A DNA stretch of 64,000 nucleotides from Sporodiniella umbellata (taxonomy: Eukaryota > Mucoromycota > Mucoromycetes > Mucorales > Rhizopodaceae). The stretch lies in the NCBI GenBank assembly GCA_025677835.1, contig JAIXMR010000061.1, positions 62,001 through 126,000 on the forward strand, written 5' to 3'. Each line of letters starts with the position of its first letter. The first letter of the stretch is position 1. Positions 44,976 through 54,798 of the stretch are shown here, in pieces. The notes under the pieces were generated by a model. It saw only the letters and a list, made by a program, of their open reading frames with translations, was not told the origin of the DNA and made no database searches. Position numbers and translations under genes: made by a program.

Positions 44976-45374
44976 TCTAAAGTGAATAAAAAAGATGTAA
45001 AAAAAAGAGAAAAAAGTAACGGAGAAAAAAGGATCAGAGCTATCAAATCCTCGTGACGTTGACTTAAATTTAGAGACAGGAACTCATTCGATATAAAAAA
45101 AAAAGTCAAAAAATGAGAATGTTGGTTGATATCATAAACTTACATGTGAATCCTCATTTATTCTCCTGCTTTGATATTAGTCATGAATTTTGAAAAATTG
45201 CGTACTTTCAAATTAACCAAAAGGGCAATTGTTAACAATGTCTAATCGGAAGGAAACTTAGGTCATCGACGATCGAGTTCTGAATATGACATATAGACTC
45301 CGCGAAAATAAATTTTGCTTGAAGACTGCGTCAACTTGCTCTTTACTTCTTACATTACTTTTTTTTTTTGAAGA
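44976..45374. other. Divergent promoter region Reg1-like/ferrochelatase
   Basis: 400 bp, AT-rich, no gene seen. It should hold both promoters. Confidence 0.5.
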
Positions 45375-46761
45375 ATGAACTCGAAATCCGTTCTCAAGGC
45401 TTTTGGTAAAAATAAACAAACGAACAGCTTTAGAAGCTTACATAACATGTTTGCTTTACAAATCAGCCTGCCAGCGCCAACAGCTGAATCGTGCCTCTGC
45501 AAGACCTTTGTTTTGCTCTGGGTTACAGTCTTATTCCACTGATTCGAAGGCGTAAGTATAGACAAAGATAAACCAAAACATACATATTTGGCGCTAAACC
45601 GTATACCTATACATTTAAGACCTACAGCTGTTGTATTGACTAATATGGGAGGTCCAAAGACTCTGGATGACGTACAAAGCTTTCTTTTCAACTTGTTTTC
45701 AGACAGAGATCTCATGCAACTCCCTTTTCAAAAATATGCTGCCAAGTTTATTTCTACACGTCGTACACCACAGATTAAAGAACAATACGATGCCATTGGC
45801 GGCGGCTCACCTATCCTTTATTGGACGCGTAAACAAGGTGAAGCTATGGAAAAAGTACTAGATGAAATCTCTCCTGAAACAGGTAGCTAATCATAAAACA
45901 AACTCGAGGATATTCATGTACAAAGAGCGATAAATGCTAAGCTTTTTTTTAGCTCCTCACAAACACTATATTGCCTTTCGCTATGTCGAACCTTTTACCA
46001 AGGATGTTTTAGAGGAAATGAAGGCTGACAAAGTAAAGCGAGCCATTCTTTTTTCTCAATACCCACAATACTCTTGCTCTACTACCGGTAGTAGCATAAA
46101 CGAAATGCATCGTCGTCTTGTTGAACTAGGCATGGAAGACGATATTCAGTGGAGTCTTATTGACCGATGGCCTACACACCCCGGCTTTATTAAAACAACA
46201 GCTCACAAAATTGAACAAAAGATGGCTGAATATACTGAGGAGGAGCGAAAAGAGGCTATCATTATGTTTTCTGCTCATTCTCTTCCCATGTCAGTTGTCA
46301 ATAGAGGGGACCCATACCCTGCCGAGGTTGCTGCTACTGTCGACCGCGTCATGAACGAATTAGAACAGAGATACCCCTACCGTTTGTGTTGGCAATCGCA
46401 GGTAGGTCCTAAAGCTTGGTTAGGACCTCAGACTTCAGAAGCAATCAAAGGATTTGCTAAGCGTGGCAAAAAAAACGTTGTTGTAGTGCCTATCGCCTTT
46501 ACCAGCGATCATATCGAAACGCTTTTTGAATTGGATCATGAGTATGCCGAAGAGGCAAAAGAGCTCGGAATCACTGGATGGAAACGTGTAGATGCCCTCA
46601 ACGATGACAAAATGTTTACTGATACAATGGCCCAAATCGTAAAAGAGCATATTGATGGAGGAAAAGCTATAAGTAAGCAATGGCCTCTCAGATGCCCAGG
46701 TTGCAAGTTTGAAACTTGCGGCCATTCTCGTGATTTTTTTTCAAAGTATGAAATGAAATAA
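45375..46761 (+). CDS. HEM15: Ferrochelatase with predicted 2Fe-2S cluster
   Basis: Last enzyme of haem synthesis, inserting ferrous iron into protoporphyrin IX at the inner mitochondrial membrane. Exons 45375-45405, 45467-45551, 45620-45882, 45953-46761; 1188 nt, 395 aa. The N-terminus is a presequence ([10 protein letters not shown], then [14 protein letters not shown]). Motifs: [42 protein letters not shown], and [17 protein letters not shown] with the catalytic His. The C-terminus [17 protein letters not shown] has Cys-x2-Cys-x4-Cys, the spacing of the animal and S. pombe 2Fe-2S ligands, and the fourth ligand is the Cys in YSCSTTG; S. cerevisiae lacks these. Exons 1-2 rest on splice phase and presequence character. 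Confidence 0.95.
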
Positions 46762-47628
46762 AGAGAAAATTGTAATAAGAAAACCTTTCAGTAAATCTAA
46801 TACAATAACGTGGCTACTGCGTATATTTACATATGTATTAGTGCCAAGTAACGACCACTTGAAACAAACTTGGCTGTAGAATTTCCCCTTGCATCACTGT
46901 ATTCAACTACAGCCCAAGCACCATTCAAAGAAAAGGAAAAAAAAAACATTCGCATCTAACGTAGGGAAATTATTACACTTTTCGACTTACCGAAATACGG
47001 TGTCTTTCGTGAAACCCAAGATGCGTCCCTACTTCAACGTTAAAAAAAACTTTAAGCTAAAAAAACAACAACTATATATATACAGCGCTACTTTACTGGG
47101 CAAAATGTTGCTGAGACACATTTATTGCAAGAGTCTTTTTTTTTTGAGAAATAGTTTTATTTGTTTTGAGATAACATACTATAGCTGTTGATGAGGACTC
47201 CCCCCTCTTTTTTTTTTCAAGAAAAACAATCCAGCGTTAGCATAAGCTTTTGGCTTCACAAACTCAAAACCGCACTGATCCTTTTTTACCTGAAGGCATA
47301 TCTCATATTTTAAAAAACTCCTATTTAATGGCTGTTTGATGACTTAATATTTAGAGTATATAAAACTTTTACTACGATCAAGTCAATGTTATCATTTTAT
47401 CTCTTGTAAATTCTATAATTACAGTATTTATGAGCACTTATATCATCTAAAAGTGTTTATCTTTGACCCAATAATCTTGCTTATAAATTACACAAATATA
47501 GATCCATCCTTCTTTGTTATATCCAAATGACAAGTGACTGAGAAATTTTCGCCGCTTCAAATTGTAGGGTATTTAGCTATCCCAGCCTCTTTTTTCGCTC
47601 ACTTTCCATTTGCTTTATCTTTTCGAAA
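46762..47628. other. 0.9 kb intergenic interval
   Basis: AT-rich; plus-strand open frames here read through A and T runs and show no family features. No gene called. Confidence 0.5.
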
Positions 47629-49632
47629 ATGCCTTCTGAAAGATCTCCGCTTTTAAAAAATCAGTATGGGCAGCCTTTGATCGAGGATGACCGAGAGGGC
47701 AGTATTACCGTTGTCACATCGGGTGACAGTTTACCCAAATCACCTAATTCAGATGAAATTTTGATAAGACGACTGAATGGATCTTCTTTATGGGTTGTTC
47801 TGATTGGGTAAAAAAAAGCGTTTACAAAAAGAAAGGCGACAGTTATAGAGCATTTGTAGTCTCTGGGTAGGCGTGGGATTATCCTCGCTTGATGCATCCA
47901 TTGTGGCCACTATTTATCCGCAAATTGGTACGGAATTCAAAAGGTAGCTGATAAAAATACTAAGGTGTGTAGGCGTATATCTTTTTGATAATCAGTGCAT
48001 AGGTCAAACGAAATTGTTTGGATAGCAACAGCGTATATGTTGAGCTATACCGCCCTTCAGCCATTATGTAAGTTTGCGGTATAAGAAAGCAAACTGACTC
48101 TTACATTAAACACGCAAAAAAAAAAAAAGATGGTCGTATCTCCGATGTCTTTGGGAGGAAAAATTCTATGTTATTTGCAACTATAGTATTTTTTATTGGG
48201 TCAGCTATGTGCGGTGCATCAACCAACCTATGGGCATTGGTTATATCTAGAGGCATTGCGGGTATTGGAGGTGGAGGTATGAACACACTGTCAGCTGTAA
48301 TTACTAGCGATCTAGTGACTTTAAGAGAAAGGGGAAAGTATCAGGGCTATGCGAATATTTCCTATGGTGTAAGTCTCTTCTATAAAACGGGAATCAGAGA
48401 TACTCATGGTTCTGATAATAGCTTGGCTCAGTTATTGGGGCTCCTCTGGGTGGCATTATAACAGATAATTTAGGATGGAGATATTGTTTTTACATCAATT
48501 TGCCGCTGCTAATAATTTCCCTCTACGTTGCTGGATTTTTACTGACCAACTACAATTTGAAGGAACAAGAGGGCGAAAGCACCTTGCTTGAAAGATTTAA
48601 AAAAATAGATTATCTGGGGGCAATGACTTTAATTTCCGCTGTTGTCTGTTTCTTATTGGCAACTTCCATGGGTGGAAACTCGCGTGAATGGAGCGACCCT
48701 CTTGTCTATGGACTATCAATCACATCTATTGCGTTGGGAGTTTCTTTCTGCTTTGTAGAAAAGTATTCTGCATTGAATCCTATCATGCCATGGTCAATCA
48801 TATCAAGCCGCACCCCACTAGCGTGTTCATTAGTTAATTTTTTTGGTGTCATGTGTTCCTTTGCTATGACATTCACCACACCTCTTTTCTTTCAAGGTGT
48901 ATTAGGTTACTCGCCTTCTCAGGCTGGACTTTTTTTTATTCCCAAGGTTGTTGCTATGTCTTGCGGATCCTTGAGCTCGGGCTTTTGGATGGCGCACACA
49001 GGAGAGTATCGGTACTTCATCAGACTTGCGACACTCATGGCCTGTTTAGCTATGATCGGAAGTTGCTTCTGGACACCCAGTACCTCATTCGCTTATATAA
49101 TTGCCTGCTTGATTTTAGATGGGTTTTCTTCAGGCGCCCTCATTACAACATCTCTTATAGCCATGTTATCTTGTGTAGGAAGTTCAGGTACCAAAAAAAA
49201 AAAAAAAGAAAAGAAATCCACATAAATTTTCTAAAAAAAAAAAAAGAAATGGCCACTATCACCTCTGTCTCATATTTGTTTCGATCTTCAGGCGGTGTTA
49301 TTGGTATTTCTGCCACATCTGCTATTTTCCAAGGAGTGCTTAAAAAAATATTATCAGAGAAAATTACAGGGCCAAATGCTGAATATGTAAGGTTTCATAG
49401 TCAAAGCTAGTTGCCTTTTAACTTTTTTTTTTTAATGTAGGTTATTGACATTGCACGCAAGTCAATGACAGAAGTGCGGGATCTACTATCATCAGATACC
49501 CTTGCCGTTGTATTGGATACGTACGAAATAGCTGTACGCTACTCGTTTTATTTTTGTTTGATCATATCTGTACTAGGATTCGTGTCCGCCTTATTTATTC
49601 AACAGTTTGCACTGCATTCACGCATAAAATAA
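47629..49632 (+). CDS. Major facilitator transporter, DHA2/vacuolar basic amino acid (Vba/Fnx1) type
   Basis: Proton-coupled membrane transporter, probably vacuolar. Exons 47629-47807, 47860-47943, 48003-48067, 48130-48368, 48422-49187, 49247-49386, 49441-49632; 1665 nt, 554 aa. The N-terminus carries a dileucine-like sorting signal (MPSERSPLLKNQ) typical of vacuolar carriers. Motifs: LSSLDASIVATIYPQIGTEF, YMLSYTALQPLYGRISDVFG then RK (MFS motif A), SRGIAGIGGGGM (motif C-like) and LGWRYCFYINLP. About 14 hydrophobic segments fit DHA2. Two introns end with A13 runs directly before AG. Substrate is inferred from family only. Confidence 0.9.
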
Positions 49633-49816
49633 ACTACAATAGCATTTTATTTAATCAGCAAAACCTATGATTTACAATGCAAACTATACATCTAAGAAAA
49701 ATGAGCATTCAACGCTAACATATATGAGGACTTTAGTCTATATATCAAAGAAGTCAGTAATTTAAACTTCAAGTCTCGATATTGGAATAGGAGATGATTA
49801 TTAGCAGCTTTTATTA

Positions 49817-50973
49817 TTAGTTTAGATTGTGCTTTTTGAAGAACTGTAAACCATACAATATTAGTAAAAACTCAAGGCTGTGCGTATGCTACTTACTTCT
49901 ACACTGAGTTTGATACCTTCGTCCAAACCTACTTGAGGTTCGTACTCTAGAATTGTTCTAGCTTTGTTAATATTGAAATAGCGAGAAGACATTGCTTGCT
50001 TAATTCTTGCTCGAGATAGCCCTTCCTTCAGCTCACTTTTATCCCAAAACAAAAGCTTAAAGTTGAAAATGGTTTCACTGATTGCTGCAATCACAGAGCT
50101 AGCTCCTTTCGACAGTATGATCTTTTTGTTGTTGGGCATATAGCACCCGTATGTAGCCCATACACGAGAAGCGAAATCCCAAAATGGAACAGGAGTACCG
50201 TTAGTCAAGTTAAAGGCCTGCCCTGCTGCCTTTGAATCAGATTTGGCCAATTTCTCGGCTGCCAAAACATGAGCATATGCCACGTTACCAACATAGGTGA
50301 AATCCATTAATGACTGGTTTTCCCCAATTTGAAAGCGATGTTGCCCACGCTGACACACTTCAAGCATACCAGGAATTAGTTGTCTATCGCCTGGCCCAAA
50401 TATAGCCGATGGACGAATAGTACACGTGCGCAAACCTTTAACCCCGTTAGCTTTCAAAACTTCTTTTTCACATTCGGTCTAAAAATGGTAGATAGATGGT
50501 TAAATGAATGTACAACGGTTTAGTTACAAAGTTACTTTTGACTCAGTGTAAACGTCAATTGCTGTAGAAGGATATGGGGCGCTTTCATCAACGTTGACCA
50601 TGGGCTCACCATTGGAAATAACACTTCCCGAACTAGTGACTACCAGGACTTGAATTCCTCTTTCTTGACAGGCTTTGATGACATTAAGTGTACCGTCAAC
50701 ATTGATTGAAAAATACAAATCACGAGGAGGATTACTTGAGTTAACGTGAGGAGGAGAAGCAGTATGAATAACAGAAGTAATGCCTTCAAGAGCATTATAA
50801 ACATCTTCGAATTTTCGAAGATCCCCTTCGAAATATTTGACATCTGACTTTGGTTCTCTAGGTTTTGAAATATCAAAAACAGAAATAGTAGAGCCATCTT
50901 TACGAAGTCTGATCTGCTCTTGGACATGTTGGCCTAAAAAGCCATTGCCACCAATAACTAGATAGGAAGCCAT
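49817..50973 (-). CDS. ERG26: Sterol-4-alpha-carboxylate 3-dehydrogenase (decarboxylating)
   Basis: C-4 demethylation step of ergosterol synthesis in the ER. Exons 50973-50536, 50478-49897, 49843-49817; 1047 nt, 348 aa, matching Erg26 length. Short-chain dehydrogenase features: GGNGFLGQHV nucleotide site, SVIHTASPP, active-site VTSSGSV and YTESK (Tyr-x3-Lys, split by intron 1), then TIRPSAIFGPGDRQLIPGML and NLTNGTPVPFWDF. The last exon encodes FFKKHNLN only; it is supported by a GTAAGT donor, a TACTAAT branch-like sequence and a CAG acceptor. Without splicing, the frame would continue to a stop at 49861. Confidence 0.93.
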
Positions 50974-51450
50974 GGTGTTTACCCAAAAAAGAAAAGGAAA
51001 AGGAAATTGGGATATACAAGCGCCTTTTTATTTGATTAAATTAAGCCGTGGTCCCTCAAGAGATGTTAAATAATGTAAGTGCTCAAACACAATATCTACT
51101 TTTATGCGCTCTGTAACAGTTTCTAGTCAAGTATCTTTGTTTTCCTTTTTTTCTTTTACTTCTTATGACTATCACTTTTTTTTGTTTTACGTAGGTCTTA
51201 TTGAACATATCTTTTATATAAACTCTCCTTCTTCCTAGATCCAATTGCTTTTTTAGTCCATTATACGGGCAGATACAAACAGACTAGCTCTAAACTTTGG
51301 TGTAGAATTGGGTTCATAAATCTTGCATTGCAACTGTAATGAAATTGTACAAACAGTAAAATATGTCTACGAAAAAATAAGAGATGGTGGGTGGCTAGTG
51401 AGAATACAAATTGTAAACACACAAGACCAGTCGTGCAACGTTTTATTTCT
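50974..51450. other. Intergenic interval
   Basis: No gene seen; upstream of ERG26 and downstream of the RRM gene. Confidence 0.5.
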
Positions 51451-52007
51451 TTATGCGTGATCATCATCACTGTCCTCTTCATCGTCTTCGTCCTCTTCAT
51501 CATTCTTTGTCCTTTTAGCAGTATCCTCCTGTTGTTCATCTACAGCTGACCGTTTTACTGGTTGATTCCTTAGTTTGTATGTACCGTCCAGATGGGCAAT
51601 GGCGTCTGATTTGGTTTTTGCATATTCGATTTTCTATAACGTGCATTTTGACGTGCATTTTGAGTTTTTATTTATTTTTTTCTTCAGCGATCTACACTTA
51701 CAAGAGCATGCCCCAAAAATATAAACCCGGTCAAACTTCTCTTAGCGGTTGTCGCAGAAGCAATATCAGCATATACAACAAAAGCCTGTTCGCGCATCTT
51801 TTCTGTTTTTTTAGTTACAATGTCTAAAATGGGGCCATATGTTGCGAAGAGTCCATATAAACTGGCTCTAATTTCTGTGTATTATTTTATAAGTAAAAAG
51901 GACCAGAAACAAACTCTGTCTTTTTTTTTTAAAAAAAAACCTTCGACATTAGCAGGCCCCTTGATGTTGTATATATACAAGGTTGGATTAGGATCAGCAG
52001 AACTCAT
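51451..52007 (-). CDS. U1A/U2B''-type spliceosomal RRM protein
   Basis: Binds a U1 or U2 snRNA stem-loop in the spliceosome. Exons 52007-51941, 51874-51702, 51633-51451; 423 nt, 140 aa. A single RRM: TLYIYNIKGPANVEEIRASL (RNP2 then helix), LFATYGPILDIVTKKTEKMR, QAFVVYADIASATTAKRSL (RNP1) and KIEYAKTKSDAIAHLDGTY, the last being the U1A/U2B'' signature (human IQYAKTDSDIIAKMKGTF). The C-terminus is an acidic tail of Asp/Glu ending DDDHA. There is no second RRM, so it resembles yeast Msl1/U2B'' or the Drosophila SNF type more than full-length U1A. Intron 1 has an atypical GTTTTT donor followed by T and A runs. Confidence 0.88.
51639..51662. repeat. Perfect 12-bp tandem duplication in intron 2 of the RRM gene
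   Basis: ACGTGCATTTTG occurs twice back to back, immediately upstream (in sense) of the TATAG acceptor at 51634. It may be a simple slippage product. Confidence 0.8.
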
Positions 52008-54798
52008 TGACATGTACACAGAAGAAAAAAATATTTCTTGCCAGTTACAGCACAGTAGGGGGTCTGAAATTGCACTTTTTTTTATTTAAAGTTGATCGTT
52101 TTTTGTCCAAATATATTAGGTGACGTTTCATGTGACTGCCATTCAAAACCTCTTTTGACGTATGATATTTACCTGAAGCACTTTCGCGTACAAATATCGT
52201 ACGAAAAAAAACTAAGAAGGATATGTGAGGCCGTGTATTGTTTTAATTTTTTGCAATTTTTAGATTGTTTTTTAATACTAAGTGTCGTTTTTACAAATGT
52301 CTCCACTATATTTGCATTCGAGTCTTCAATGTTAATACCACAAATTGAATATAAACTTGGCTCTGTCAAACCAGTGACTTTTTTTGGCACTGATCGAGCA
52401 GAGAGTTATGTTTTTAAGGAGTTTAGATATTATTGTTTATATTTGCTTCAAACCAGATGTATACTCCAACGAAGCAAGCCTTATGTCGTCTTTTGCACAA
52501 TTTTTGCGATCTCAAGCTTACAGTGTCTTAGTAAGGTATTTAAAAAAGCTTTTGAAGCTGTTTTATTTAACTGCTGTTGAACCGAGTTGCTTTTATACTT
52601 TTCCAAAAAAAAAAAAAAAAGAGGGACGCAGATAAACCCTTTGCTTAAGAGCTTTTGGGTTGCATACGATTTAAATACTATAACAAAGATCCTTTATTCT
52701 ATTTAACTTTTTTTGCCTCTCTGTTAAACATAAAGTAGTTGTCTAGTTTTTATAGCGGTTTTTTTTATAAAAAGAGAACTTCGAAGTGTGTTAAAATCTA
52801 AATAAAGAAGGCTTAGCAATCAAATCGATTATAAACATCTTTGACAAAAAAAAGATTAGAATGTATTTTGTCTTCTGTTTGATCTTAATTCCAGAACTCT
52901 TTATTGAGCTTTTGACTTCTTTTCTTTTCAAAACACTATTTAAAAAGTAAAGCCTTGAGAACAGGTAAAAAAAAAGAAGACATTGTATGAAGATATAACT
53001 TTTAGTTTCTTGAAAAGTCTTCACACTTCTATTTTAAGCTAAAAAAAAACTGTTTTGGTAATCGTTTGATGGAGAGAAGGAAATTAAGTCCTTTTTTTTT
53101 TTTTTTTTTTTTTTTTTTTGGAATAGAAGTCGATATTATAAGCCAACAAATCGACCTTCATGTAATCGGGCTTGGGCCTCATTACATGCAATGGCTGATA
53201 AATTAAAGTCGCACACTAACAGAAAGATTTACGTCCACCTTTTATTTATAAGTTTTCATCGACCTGATATTATAGCAAACTGGCTCAGATGTCAGTTTGT
53301 GCCATGACAAGGAATTCAAACACAGAAAAAGGGACTGGACCCTGAAGCGATTGGTCAAAGATGTTGGAACTCGCTTACTGCTGCAACAATAATTCGTGTC
53401 TTTTATATTTAAAGGTAACTTCTTAATTTGTCAACTGGTCTAAATATTTTAGTTATAAACTGCATCTCTTCTATTTTTTGTTACTCTGAGAAACGTAAAG
53501 TCTTGTAAATGATAATGTTATAAAAACAAAAACTAATTTACATTAAAAAAAGTACAATCGAATTTGCATATATCGGTTAAAATAATTGAAACGTACTCTA
53601 TACAATTAACTCAATCAATACTTCATACTTAGATATATGCTAAATCTTCATTGCTTTATAGAAGTTGTATATATGTCTATAACCTACTTATAGCTACCTA
53701 GAATTTCTTTTAGTTGTGGCGATGTTTGCTTAATAGATTTTTTCAACTGGCAGGAATAATTCGAAAGATGAGAATAAATCCAACAAATAAAAAAATGTAT
53801 CAATAAGATCTCTATAAGCTAAACAGCCAAATATTGATACTGTAACATTGCTGTTCAGAAATGAGTTACTTATCAGCTTTTTTTTAAAAGAAGAGTCACG
53901 TCATTTTAGTCTTTCTATATACCCTCTTCTCATAATAGTTTCCAGTCGCTCTATTGCTGTAAAAATTTTTGTTCGTGCTCGAGAAGGAAACACAGTACGA
54001 ATGGTAAATGGTTCCTGAAAGGTTACATACCTTGTTTGAGAAAAATACTATAGGAACTTAATTAAAGGCCCTATACCATAAAGTTAATGAAAGCAATATC
54101 AAACTATAATAATCATGCAATCTAAAAGGACGAGAGCAGATTAAAAATACAGAGCTTTGCTTTTGTTTAAGCCAGCATAATGTTTGTTATGTATTGGGAT
54201 CGGTTTTAACTAACTTTCTCTACTTCTGTTTTATGGATCTATTCTTGATTTTCAATGAAGCAGTTCCAAAGAAAAATTAATTATTGGTAACCTGTGTTTA
54301 TACTGTTTGTTTTGTTATCTTATTATATCTGGCTCGTATTCTGCAAAGCGAGCAAAAGAGTTCTATATACAATAGTGATACCATCTCTTTAAAATTATCC
54401 ACTAGAAGGTAGTAGTGGGCTTAGTGTTCAGTTTTATCAAAAGCCAAAAGTTATTTCTCGCATTCTTTTTTTGTTAACATACCCTATTTTAAATTTGCTA
54501 TTTTGGTATTTTGAACTAAATAGTTAGATAAGGATATAGACATAATGACTATTAGCACTGCCGTAAGTTTATCGATTTTATTTATCTATCCTAGCTACCA
54601 AGAAAAAGTCGACCTTTATTAAATAAACTTCGTTACCAACAAATTGACGCGGAACGACTACATACTCCTGCTTGTCCCACATTGAGTTTTGTAGTGTGTG
54701 ACTTTGTATAAAATAGCACTTCATTTTTTTTTGTTTTCTTTTTTTTTTTTTTTGCTTTTCTTTTGTTTTTATAATTTCATATTTGTATAGATATTTAA
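52008..54798. other. 2.8 kb intergenic interval
   Basis: No gene supported. A 162-codon plus-strand frame (52092-52580) lacks an ATG start and has Phe/Tyr/Cys-rich composition of AT-rich noise. There is a T29 run at 53091-53119 and a perfect 8-bp hairpin at 53159-53188. Confidence 0.5.
53159..53188. repeat. Inverted repeat (8-bp perfect stem)
   Basis: CATGTAAT and ATTACATG arms around a 14-nt GC-rich loop (CGGGCTTGGGCCTC). This stands out in an AT-rich neighbourhood. A GATATTATA word occurs on both sides (near 53132 and 53263). Confidence 0.6.

Noticed and set aside
52092..52580. 162-codon plus-strand frame
   Set aside because: It starts at TTG, has no ATG near the start, is rich in Phe, Tyr and Cys, and shows no motif. 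Consistent with chance in AT-rich DNA or the promoter of the divergent RRM gene.
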